A stretch of 64,000 nucleotides of DNA from RFSX01 sp964591455 (GTDB taxonomy: Bacteria; Bacteroidota; Bacteroidia; Chitinophagales; Saprospiraceae): positions 62,001-126,000 of the forward strand of contig CAZQDZ010000006.1 in the NCBI GenBank assembly GCA_964591455.1, written 5' to 3'. Both the position numbers and the translations under genes were made by a program. Below are positions 25,646 to 33,146 of the stretch, piece after piece (the first letter of the stretch is position 1; the number at the start of each line of letters is the position of its first letter). The notes under the pieces are model-generated. The model was not told where the DNA came from. It worked only from the letters and a program-made list of their open reading frames with translations, and made no database searches.

Positions 25646-26538
25646 TCTGCTGAGCTTACTTTGTTCTGGAGAATGCGGTCAAATTTTGCTGGTAATGGAG
25701 TTGCTGCAGTGACTGTGTCATCTGCAAATGGATGTTTGAATGATAATTCGCTGGCATGCAAGAATAATCCCTTTCCTTTCAGGACGCTTCCCTCTATGCC
25801 ATAAGTCTTATCTCCTAGTATAGGTGTACCTTTATCGGATAAGTGTATGCGAATCTGATGTCTTCTTCCAGTGGATGGTGATAACTCTAGAAGCAATAAT
25901 TGGTTGAATTTGGGAGAGGCAATTCTTTTGGTTACAATAAATTCGGTAACTGCTGATTTGCCTTTGATCTCCTTGTCTATAGTGCCTTTGTCATCTAGGT
26001 CAACCCCTTTCGGTGCTTGAGTGATTGCATGGTATTTCTTTATAATCTCGCGACGAGCAAACATGTTGCCCAATTCTGTTACTGCCGATGATGTCTTTGC
26101 AATGAGTAGGGTCCCTGAAGTCGGATAGTCTAATCTGTGTACAGGTAGCGGTCTTGGCAGTGCATCCGGTAATTCTGATTTTGTCAGATTATGCGGTAGG
26201 GCATTTTCTATAGTATGCTTTTTATTGCCACTCACGATGATGCCTGCTGGCTTATGAATGATAGCTAGATGATCATCTTCAAAGAGCACTTCTAGCTCTA
26301 CCTTAGTTGTTACTTTTTTATCTATCAGCGGATCGGCATGTAACGTAATAATGTCTCCTGCATTAATGTATTTTCCTGTTGTGCCTCTTTGGTCATTCAC
26401 TTTGACAAGGCCCTTGGATATTGCTTTTTTCATACCCTTCTTACTGCTTATACTCACAAACTTACCTGCGACATAATCTGATAATCTGGAAGTTTCCGTT
26501 CCTGGAGGGACTTGGTGTTTTTCTAACTCTTTTTTCAT
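25642..26538 (-). CDS. RluA-family pseudouridine synthase with S4 domain
   Basis: Isomerises specific uridines in rRNA or tRNA to pseudouridine. The 298-residue protein has an N-terminal S4-type RNA-binding domain (SRLSDYVAGKFVSISSKKGM, then KAISKGLVKVN) and the catalytic core with LAIIHKPAGIIVSG and the family motif PVHRLDYPTSGTLLIAKT, with the catalytic Asp at about 140. The later RRHQIRIHLSDKGTPILGDK is the conserved RHQIR segment. In most RluA proteins the catalytic Asp is followed by Arg (HRLDRxTSG); here it is Tyr. The C-terminus has HASELSFKHP. The target nucleotide cannot be told from the sequence. It is coupled to cvfB downstream by a 4-base overlap. Confidence 0.93.
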   Translation of the reverse strand: MKKELEKHQVPPGTETSRLSDYVAGKFVSISSKKGMKKAISKGLVKVNDQRGTTGKYINAGDIITLHADPLIDKKVTTKVELEVLFEDDHLAIIHKPAGIIVSGNKKHTIENALPHNLTKSELPDALPRPLPVHRLDYPTSGTLLIAKTSSAVTELGNMFARREIIKKYHAITQAPKGVDLDDKGTIDKEIKGKSAVTEFIVTKRIASPKFNQLLLLELSPSTGRRHQIRIHLSDKGTPILGDKTYGIEGSVLKGKGLFLHASELSFKHPFADDTVTAATPLPAKFDRILQNKVSSAE

Positions 26539-26639
26539 TTCTCAATCTAGACCTTAAATGTAACGGAGATTTCTTTATAATGCCGTTATAAGTGGTCTTT
26601 CATTTGAGTATACTGACTTTTGAAAGAGAGTGGAGCCTA

Positions 26640-27242
26640 TCAAGCCATGGATGGGACATCTTCATCGCACTCAAAACATTCCTTGCGGTAAGGTTTTTTA
26701 ATGAAGAACCATATTAGAAATGCGAGAATGGCTAGGCCTATTAGGAAGTATTGTATGTTACCTGTTACCCAAGTCAGGTTGCTGATGATGGATTCAGAAA
26801 ACATAAAAGATAAGGTGGCGATTATGCCAGTCCATATAGCTACAGAGATGCCACTTAGAATAGCGAATTTGGCATAACTAATATCCCTTAGACCAGTTAT
26901 GATAAGTAAGATAGTCGTCATGCCAAATAGTAACTTATACACTAACAGTATGACAAAAGGGTATCTGTCGTACCAAACGGAAAGACGATCTATTTTCTTT
27001 TTTAGTTTAGGTTTTTTTGCAAGCATCGAGATCCCTTTCTTTTTTGCTAACAAGAATTTGAACCAATCAGCAATCCAGGCACCAAGCCAAGCGAGTATCA
27101 TTGCTGGCCAAAGACTGAAATATCCTGCCTTGGCACCGAGAACTGAAGTGGCCAAAGAGATTTCCCCTTCCATCATGACACCGACAAATGTGGCAATGTA
27201 ACCACAACTTTCAACCAGCATTTCGAACCAAGATTCCTCCAT
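26640..27242 (-). CDS. DedA/VTT-family membrane protein
   Basis: A 200-residue polytopic inner-membrane protein. N-terminal EMLVESCGYIATFVGVMMEG and the following LGAKAGYFSLWPAMILAWLG with AWIADWFKF are the re-entrant region and early helices of DedA proteins. KLLFGMTTILLIITGLRDIS matches the second conserved region (usually FxPGxRTxxxxxAG), and two further hydrophobic helices end in a basic, Cys-containing tail. DedA proteins are linked to polyprenyl-phosphate or lipid translocation and membrane homeostasis. The motif here lacks the canonical Arg of RT, so the specific role is open. It is monocistronic, 101 bases upstream of the rluA-type gene on the same strand. Confidence 0.85.
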   Translation of the reverse strand: MEESWFEMLVESCGYIATFVGVMMEGEISLATSVLGAKAGYFSLWPAMILAWLGAWIADWFKFLLAKKKGISMLAKKPKLKKKIDRLSVWYDRYPFVILLVYKLLFGMTTILLIITGLRDISYAKFAILSGISVAIWTGIIATLSFMFSESIISNLTWVTGNIQYFLIGLAILAFLIWFFIKKPYRKECFECDEDVPSMA

Positions 27243-27379
27243 AATTGCTTCAGTAATCTATAAATATGCGAAAATAATAACAAAGTGCCTTCACGCATGG
27301 TTGTGAAACTTAGTCTTAAATTGATATTAATTCGTTGAAGTATTTCATAGAATGATTTTTCCTTTCATAGATTTGTTCT

Positions 27380-28324
27380 ATGCTATCAATTACTAAAGAT
27401 TCTATGCATGCGGTGCATGCTAGAATAAAATCATACATCCATTATACACCAGTGCTGACCTCTACAGCCATTAATGATATTGCAGAAGCAGATATCTATT
27501 TTAAATGCGAGAATTTTCAGAAGATGGGCGCCTTCAAGATGAGGGGTGCCTCTAATGCTATTCTCAATCTTAGTGAAGAACAAAGGCGTAAAGGTGTCAT
27601 TACACATTCGAGTGGAAATATGGCACAAGCAGTCGCCTTATCAGCAAATATGCTCGATATCCCCGCACACATTGTGATGCCTGAAAATGCACCTCAAGTA
27701 AAGAAAAATGCAGTTCGTGAATATGGTGGTCTCGTCACTGAATGTGAGTCTACCATAGAAGCCAGAGAACGTACAACCAATGAGTTGGTACAAGAACATG
27801 GGTTGGCTTTTCTTCATCCTTCCAATGACCTAGATGTCATTATGGGTCAGGGTACTGCGGCTATGGAGTTACTAGAGGAACAGCCTGAATTAGATGTTAT
27901 ACTTACACCAGTCGGTGGAGGAGGCTTATTGGCTGGTACTGCACTTGCTGCACAACATTTTGGCAGTGGATGTGAAGTGATGGCTGGAGAGCCAAGACAG
28001 GCCGATGATGCTTATTGGTCCTTAAAAGCGGGTAAGATCATCAAAAACCTCAAAGTGGATACCATAGCTGATGGGCTGAGAACACATCTGGGTGATGTCA
28101 ATTTTCCCATTATCAAGGAATATATCAAGAACATAATCAGAGTGGAGGAAGCTGAAATAATTACAGCTATGCGCCTTGTCTGGGAGCGAATGAAGATAAT
28201 TATAGAGCCATCTTGCGCAGTACCATTGGCTGCCCTTATGATAGAAAAATCAAAGTTTCAGAATAAGAAAGTAGGCATTATCATCACTGGTGGGAATGTA
28301 GACTTGGAGAATTTGCCTTTCTAA
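27380..28324 (+). CDS. PLP-dependent threonine dehydratase/serine racemase-type enzyme
   Basis: A 314-residue fold-type II PLP enzyme that deaminates threonine/serine or racemises serine. The Schiff-base Lys lies in GAFKMRGASNAI (about residue 52). The PLP-phosphate loop is VGGGGLLAGTALAAQ at about 178-192, and ITGGNVDLENLPF is the usual C-terminus. No C-terminal ACT regulatory domain is present, so it is the catabolic/racemase type and not IlvA. The substrate loop reads HSSGNMAQAVALSA where most relatives have SSGNHAQ, so the His is replaced by Met. A second ATG at 27404 would lose only eight residues. It is monocistronic and followed by a strong hairpin. Confidence 0.9.
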   Translation: MLSITKDSMHAVHARIKSYIHYTPVLTSTAINDIAEADIYFKCENFQKMGAFKMRGASNAILNLSEEQRRKGVITHSSGNMAQAVALSANMLDIPAHIVMPENAPQVKKNAVREYGGLVTECESTIEARERTTNELVQEHGLAFLHPSNDLDVIMGQGTAAMELLEEQPELDVILTPVGGGGLLAGTALAAQHFGSGCEVMAGEPRQADDAYWSLKAGKIIKNLKVDTIADGLRTHLGDVNFPIIKEYIKNIIRVEEAEIITAMRLVWERMKIIIEPSCAVPLAALMIEKSKFQNKKVGIIITGGNVDLENLPF

Positions 28325-28327
28325 ACT

Positions 28328-28364
28328 AGTCTAATATGAGATTTGATTAACCTCATATTAGACT
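28328..28364 (+). terminator. Perfect 13-bp inverted repeat, probable terminator
   Basis: agtctaatatgag (28328-28340) pairs perfectly with ctcatattagact (28352-28364) across an 11-base loop, three bases after the stop of the PLP enzyme gene. It lacks a long T run, so it may act as an mRNA-stabilising hairpin. The region to 28598 contains no supported gene; a 42-codon open stretch on the minus strand (28353-28478) has no start codon. Confidence 0.6.
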
Positions 28365-28598
28365 GAGCTTTAGTATTGGTTGTAAGTCGTAGAAGGAATC
28401 TATAAAATTGGCTACTGTTTGGCTAGCACCTATTGATGTCATGTCGAGCCCAAAGGTCACCAGTATACAAGCATTATCTTATTTGTTAATATTTCCAGCT
28501 ACTGAATAACATCTTCTTACATTTAGCGTTAAGTAAGTATTCCTACCTGAAGTAACATTTCATTCAACCGTTTTACTAACCACTAAGCTAAGATTAGC

Positions 28599-29207
28599 AT
28601 GAAACACCTATTACTAACACTACCTCTGTTATTTCTCCTTAATTCTGCTTCGGCTCAGCTTGTAGCGTCCTCAGATGATTTTGTTATGAAACGAGTCAAT
28701 TATCTGAAATCTGAATTCAATTTAGATGAGACTACGACAACTTTGCTAACTAAGAAGCTCTACAGAATAAAACCTCAACATTCTGAAGCTGACTGGCATA
28801 TAACTCGTAAAGCCTATGAGCAAGTATTGTATGAGGTGCTCGATTTAGGTTCACTCAGGAGATTGTCAGATAATTTAGAGATAGAGGTTCATTGCTTTGC
28901 CCCAGAAGTGATTGATATAAAGGTGGCTGGACCTGAAGAATCAGATGCAGCGCATGAAATTAATCTTTCGCCTAACCCCGCCAAAGACTATACAAGAATT
29001 AACTATGAAGTGGGCTACGATAGTCAAATCTCTATTGTACTTATGAATGACCTCGGACAGAAAATCAGGACGCTTGTAGACACTTTCCACAAGGAGGGTA
29101 GTTATGAGTATATGCTAGAGACGCTGGACTTGCAGAGTAATTTGTATCTGGTAGTGATGAGAGATGGTAAGGTAGCTATCAGCAAAAAGCTTGTTGTCCA
29201 AAAGTAA
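28599..29207 (+). CDS. Small T9SS-secreted protein
   Basis: A 202-residue exported protein: signal peptide MKHLLLTLPLLFLLNSASAQ (cleavage after ASAQ), a short alpha-helical body with no domain I recognise (VNYLKSEFNLDETTTTLLTK), and a T9SS type A CTD over about the last 80 residues (INLSPNPAKDYTRINYEVGY, VLMNDLGQKIRTLVDTFHKE, SKKLVVQK). The passenger is very short, about 100 residues, so it may be a small surface factor. The Rof-like gene follows after 8 bases and is probably on the same mRNA, an odd pairing of a secreted and a cytoplasmic protein. Confidence 0.87.
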   Translation: MKHLLLTLPLLFLLNSASAQLVASSDDFVMKRVNYLKSEFNLDETTTTLLTKKLYRIKPQHSEADWHITRKAYEQVLYEVLDLGSLRRLSDNLEIEVHCFAPEVIDIKVAGPEESDAAHEINLSPNPAKDYTRINYEVGYDSQISIVLMNDLGQKIRTLVDTFHKEGSYEYMLETLDLQSNLYLVVMRDGKVAISKKLVVQK

Positions 29208-29215
29208 ATTTTATA

Positions 29216-29473
29216 GTGAAGGACGAGCGACCATATAAGCCCATTGCTTGTGACTATGTAGATTATATAGAACACCTGGCTACGCTTAGACAGAAATCAG
29301 TCCTTGTCTATAGAACTGGAGAAGAAGTGCTCACACGAAAGGATGAGCGGATAAAGACCTGGGAGAATAGGGCTGGCGTGGAGTATATGATAATGAGAAG
29401 TGGTCTAGAGATTCGCCTAGATGATATTATCTCCATTAATGGAAAATCACCTGATGGCACTTGCGATTTGTAG
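29216..29473 (+). CDS. Rho-binding antiterminator (Rof-like)
   Basis: An 85-residue protein matching the Rof/YaeO family, Sm-like folds that bind the Rho hexamer and block its RNA loading, reducing transcription termination. Seen: YKPIACDYVDYIEHLATLRQ, which parallels the family start YxPIxCDxYDxLE; the strand SVLVYRTGEEVLTRKDERIK; and GVEYMIMRSGLEIRLDDIIS, like the family VEYL...ELRLDxI. The start is GTG at 29216, because no ATG precedes the conserved Tyr-Lys-Pro-Ile. It lies 8 bases after a T9SS protein gene and converges with dbpA (5-base gap). Function is inferred from sequence pattern and length only. Confidence 0.72.
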   Translation: MKDERPYKPIACDYVDYIEHLATLRQKSVLVYRTGEEVLTRKDERIKTWENRAGVEYMIMRSGLEIRLDDIISINGKSPDGTCDL

Positions 29474-29478
29474 GTTAG

Positions 29479-30777
29479 TTAGATGAGGTAGACGCGGACC
29501 TTTTTTTTCTTAAGTCGGGTATTATTCAGATTAGAAATGGCGGACTTTGCTTTGGAGGTTTTAATGCCGATGAATGCGCAGTCTTGCTTTAATTCTATTG
29601 CTCCTAGTTCATCTTTATTTAATTCAGCTTGCTTAAAAAAGAAGCCTGCAATATCACCTTTGGATATTTTGTCCTTTCTGCCACCTGATATAAATAGGGT
29701 AGACCACTCGGTCTGAGGTGGAATTTTATCATTAGTTAATAGCTCCTCTTCTGGATTATCAATGAATTCTGGTAATGTATCCCCAGTCCACTTAAGCAGA
29801 TAAGCGGTCCCTTCCAGATGCATTCTCGCTGTACGACCATTTCTGTGTATCCATTCCTCTTCTCGCAGAGGTAGGTGATAGTGTAAGATGTAATCCAAGG
29901 CAGGAATGTCTAGACCCCGAGCTGCCAGATCAGTAGCTAGTATTACTCTATAGGTACCATTCCTGAATTTGATAAGAGCCCTTTCTCTGTCCTTCTGCTC
30001 TAGCCCGCCATAGAAGCATCCATGGGGTATGCCTTCTTCAGTCAGTCGCTCACTAACACGTCTTATGGAATCTTTATAATTACAAAACACAATCCCAATT
30101 TTTTGACCCAAATGAGAGAGGGCAGAGACGAGGGTGTCCAGCTTGTCCTTCTCAGGAGAGCTTATCATCTTGACAGTCAGTTTCGGTTTGTCGCTGCCCA
30201 GGTGATTTAACTTAACGGGCACACGTAACTTAACAAAGGAAGGAATCTGAACATTATGTGTAGCGGAGGTCAGCACTTTTATTTTGCAGTCTTGCAGCTC
30301 ACTCAGTATAAATTTTAGCTCCTTCTCGAATCCTATCTCTAAGGACTTATCAAACTCATCCAGAACCATGGCCTTAATTTGCTCTATAGAAAAGCTTTCT
30401 CTTCTTAAGTGGTCAGCTACCCGCCCAGGCGTGCCTATAAGGATGGCAGGCTTATGTTTGATGTGTATTCTGTCTTTAGAAAAAAATTGGCCACCATAGA
30501 CGGCATTTATTTTATAGCCTGATCCCATATCTCTAGCGACCTGCTCTATCTGAAGGGCTAACTCTCTTGTCGGACATAGAATTACCAACTGTACTTCATC
30601 TAGGTCTGGATCTAATTTTTCGAGCAGGGGTAAAAGAAAGGCCAGTGTCTTTCCCGTTCCTGTGGGCGACAAAAGAATCACTTCGTTATTATGCGCAATG
30701 GCATGATGGGCATCTAGCTGCATCTCATTGAGCTGAGCAATGCCAAGTTTTTTGAGTATGTCTGCTTGGGATTTGAT
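29479..30777 (-). CDS. dbpA: DEAD-box ATP-dependent RNA helicase DbpA-like
   Basis: RNA helicase of the DbpA group, which remodels 23S rRNA during large-subunit assembly. Motifs: LLSPTGTGKTLAFLLPLLEK (Walker A), CPTRELALQIEQ, GTPGRVADHL, LDEFDKSLEIGFEKEL (motif II is DEFD), LTSATH, ILATDLAARGLDIPALDYIL and HRNGRTARMHLEG. The C-terminal ~75 residues form the DbpA RNA-binding domain (ISKGDIAGFFFKQAELNKDE). The first ATG (30723) would begin inside the Q motif, whose conserved ILKKLGIAQLNEMQ lies upstream in frame. The upstream frame is open to a TGA but has no ATG, GTG or TTG, so I extend to the ATC at 30777, with ATA (30759) or ATT (30741) possible. The start is therefore uncertain; the function is not. 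Confidence 0.88.
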   Translation of the reverse strand: MKSQADILKKLGIAQLNEMQLDAHHAIAHNNEVILLSPTGTGKTLAFLLPLLEKLDPDLDEVQLVILCPTRELALQIEQVARDMGSGYKINAVYGGQFFSKDRIHIKHKPAILIGTPGRVADHLRRESFSIEQIKAMVLDEFDKSLEIGFEKELKFILSELQDCKIKVLTSATHNVQIPSFVKLRVPVKLNHLGSDKPKLTVKMISSPEKDKLDTLVSALSHLGQKIGIVFCNYKDSIRRVSERLTEEGIPHGCFYGGLEQKDRERALIKFRNGTYRVILATDLAARGLDIPALDYILHYHLPLREEEWIHRNGRTARMHLEGTAYLLKWTGDTLPEFIDNPEEELLTNDKIPPQTEWSTLFISGGRKDKISKGDIAGFFFKQAELNKDELGAIELKQDCAFIGIKTSKAKSAISNLNNTRLKKKKVRVYLI

Positions 30778-30852
30778 GGGGCGAAGATAGTGAAAAGGAA
30801 GGGAGGATGTTTTACTTATTATAAGAGACCTGTATTGAGTAGAATGAAATAG

Positions 30853-31704
30853 TCACTCTAATCCAAACTTCATTTCACCCTTTAACTCAATTTGATTAAA
30901 ATCATCCAAATCACTTCTATCTATAAAGCCGATTCTTGGATATCCACCTGTTGTCTGGCCATCCTGTAGGACAACAATAGGAAGGCCAGAAGGAGGTAGC
31001 TGTATATGTCCAGGAAGAACGGGAACACTGTCGTGTAAATTATCTTGCGTCGAGAGTAAGGGTCCTGACAGGCGGGCACCCATTCGATTGCTGTTAACAG
31101 ATTTTGTCCAAGTGGCTGTAGTGAGATTTTCCATTGATTTGTCAGTAAGTAAGTGATATTCTGGTCCTTTGATTATTGGAATATTTGATGCGAATACGCG
31201 TGGATTTACTTTGGAGGACTTAAGTTCATTAGAACTCTTTTTCCACTTTATTATGTCATCTTTTTGAAAGGGTTTTCCCCCTTGGTGTCCAAGTTTTGCT
31301 GGTGGGTAGACACTGCAGGATTCATATGAAAGCATTGTTTCTAAGTTGCCTTGAATAGCGATATAGGCATAGAGGTTGGCTGTTGCAAATTTGGATGATA
31401 GAATATCTCCTTTCTTGATAGTCAGTTTTGTGTTTAATGGTGTTGCTTTGCCATTTATATTCCAACTCATAGGGCTACCCGTAATAGCAATGGTAGTTGG
31501 GCTGTGGAATTTTATCGTAGGACCTGACAAGCAACATTCTATTACAGGGTTGCTGACTGGGTTGCCGACTATGAGGTTGGCAAATTTTGCGGATTGTCGG
31601 TCCATGACGCCTGAGGTTGGGATGGCGTAATAAGACATGCCTATTCTGCCTTGGTCTTGTAAAGATGAATAGAGTCCTGGTTTGATGAATTCGCAGCTAG
31701 GCAT
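30853..31704 (-). CDS. pxpC: 5-oxoprolinase subunit PxpC (KipA-type carboxyltransferase family)
   Basis: Third subunit of the ATP-dependent prokaryotic 5-oxoprolinase, which opens 5-oxo-L-proline to L-glutamate. The 283-residue protein starts CEFIKPGLYSSLQDQGRIGM and has TSGVMDRQSAKFANLIVGNP, NPVIECCLSGPTIKF, and the C-terminal PSGLPIVVLQDGQTTGGYPR, all hallmarks of the KipA/biotin-dependent carboxyltransferase family. Its start overlaps pxpB by 8 bases. It is the last gene of the five-gene operon starting at 35461. It is slightly shorter than E. coli PxpC (about 310) but has every conserved block. Confidence 0.95.
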   Translation of the reverse strand: MPSCEFIKPGLYSSLQDQGRIGMSYYAIPTSGVMDRQSAKFANLIVGNPVSNPVIECCLSGPTIKFHSPTTIAITGSPMSWNINGKATPLNTKLTIKKGDILSSKFATANLYAYIAIQGNLETMLSYESCSVYPPAKLGHQGGKPFQKDDIIKWKKSSNELKSSKVNPRVFASNIPIIKGPEYHLLTDKSMENLTTATWTKSVNSNRMGARLSGPLLSTQDNLHDSVPVLPGHIQLPPSGLPIVVLQDGQTTGGYPRIGFIDRSDLDDFNQIELKGEMKFGLE

Positions 31705-32422
31705 TGGATTTATTGTATTGCGTTAGACTTAAGTTATTATCCTTTAGATTATTGTACGCCTCTTGACTTACAGAAAAAAAATTGATTAGGGTGCCTATGG
31801 GTAATTTGCCGACTATATCGTCGATATTGATATTAATGGGTGTCTTTGCTAGTACGTGCCAACCGCCTGGACTAGTTGTATTGTATATCCCCAGATATGG
31901 TCCACCAATGGCTATAGAACCTGATGCCACCCTTTTGGCAGGTATGCTTTTGCGTGGCATGAAATACGTTTTTGGTATTCCCTTTAGATAAAAGAAACCA
32001 GGCATGAATCCAAACATGCTAATGGTGAATGAGGTTTGTTCGATTAGTGAGCTGAGTTGTGCTTCTGATTTTATTTGATTCGAGCTATTAGACGCTGAAT
32101 AATGCGCCAATACTTTCTTTATGTCATCTGATTCACTTATGACAAATGGTATGTTTATTTTTTTGTGTCTATGATTGTCGAACGAATTATATTCTTGTGA
32201 TAGTTGACCTAAGTTTCTATGGCTAAATTGACTATTCGTTACTAAGCATATTTCTTTCTCTGAAGCTATAACTTCTGTGCACCAGGGATAATTGCGCTTA
32301 TGTATATGTGATGCGAAATGAGTAAGATCCAGTTGGCCTTCATCCAGAGATAATATTAAGTGATTAGCATATCTACTTACTCTGATTATAGAATCATCTA
32401 CACGCAGTAATGTGGACTTCAT
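31697..32422 (-). CDS. pxpB: 5-oxoprolinase subunit PxpB (KipI-type)
   Basis: Second 5-oxoprolinase subunit, homologous to the Bacillus kinase inhibitor KipI. Motifs: the core FGFMPGFFYLKGIPKTYFMP at about residues 147-166, then IPAKRVASGSIAIGGPYLGI and YNTTSPGGWHVLAKTPI. The length of 241 residues is typical. It overlaps pxpA by 29 bases and pxpC by 8 bases, so the three subunits are tightly coupled. The N-terminal half has the expected strands but is more diverged (for example VDDSIIRVSRYANHLILSLD). Confidence 0.95.
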   Translation of the reverse strand: MKSTLLRVDDSIIRVSRYANHLILSLDEGQLDLTHFASHIHKRNYPWCTEVIASEKEICLVTNSQFSHRNLGQLSQEYNSFDNHRHKKINIPFVISESDDIKKVLAHYSASNSSNQIKSEAQLSSLIEQTSFTISMFGFMPGFFYLKGIPKTYFMPRKSIPAKRVASGSIAIGGPYLGIYNTTSPGGWHVLAKTPININIDDIVGKLPIGTLINFFSVSQEAYNNLKDNNLSLTQYNKSNA

Positions 32423-33137
32423 TTTCAGTCATATATTGGTGAACATATTGGGCTGTTATTTCGGCATTCTCATGATCGCCGTGCAAGCATATTGTATCTA
32501 TTCGTGCAGGATGTACTAGGTTACTACCGTCAATGATTGTGGAATTTATAAAGCCATCTAGTTTTCTTTTCATGATTTGTTTTTCACTAATAATCCCACC
32601 TGGCTCTGTTCGTGAAATTAGTTTTGATTTATTTTTGTATCCCCTATCTATAAATACCTCTCCTCTAACGGGTATGCCTATCTCATTACCTATGTCATGA
32701 GCATTCGAATCAGCAAGCACATACACAATGATGTCTGCATACTTTTCTTTCCAATGGGTTAAAATAGTCTGACTCAATGTTTTGTTGCTTGCCATATCGT
32801 TATACAATGAGCCATGAGGTTTTATATGATGTACGGGAAGCTCTGCTTCATGACATAATTCAAAAAATAATTGAATCTGCTCATCTAGTGCTTTCAATAA
32901 TGGAGCTGTCTCCATGTTCATCGATTTTCTGCCGAAGTTTTCTCGATCAGGATAAGAAGGATGTGCACCTACAACTACCTCATTCGATTTAGCTAACTGA
33001 ATGGCCTTCATAACGCTATGCCTATCCCCAGTATGTCCACCGCATGCAATATTGCATGAACTGAGATATGGAAGGATGTTTTCGTCAGCAAAACCCTCTC
33101 CTATATCTGCATTTATATCTATGCATTTGAGTCTAAT
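32394..33137 (-). CDS. pxpA: 5-oxoprolinase subunit PxpA (LamB/YcsF family), non-canonical start
   Basis: First 5-oxoprolinase subunit. The core has VVVGAHPSYPDRENFGRKSM, VHHIKPHGSLYNDM, RGEVFIDRGYKNKSKLISR and TICLHGDHENA. The first ATG (33011) would give only 205 residues and drop the conserved N-terminus. Upstream in the same frame the DNA encodes IDINADIGEGFADENILPYL and SSCNIACGGHTGDRHSV, clearly the missing family start (DxNxDLGEG and NIACGxHxGD). The frame is closed by the Nramp-like gene's own TAA (33147-33149). The only codons between are ATA, TTA, ATC, ATT, AGA, CTC and onward, with no ATG, GTG or TTG. ATT at 33137 gives 247 residues, the normal length, so I use it. Alternatives are ATC (33140), ATA (33146) or TTA (33143). 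Confidence 0.92.
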   Translation of the reverse strand: MRLKCIDINADIGEGFADENILPYLSSCNIACGGHTGDRHSVMKAIQLAKSNEVVVGAHPSYPDRENFGRKSMNMETAPLLKALDEQIQLFFELCHEAELPVHHIKPHGSLYNDMASNKTLSQTILTHWKEKYADIIVYVLADSNAHDIGNEIGIPVRGEVFIDRGYKNKSKLISRTEPGGIISEKQIMKRKLDGFINSTIIDGSNLVHPARIDTICLHGDHENAEITAQYVHQYMTENEVHITACR

Positions 33138-33146
33138 GATTAATAT

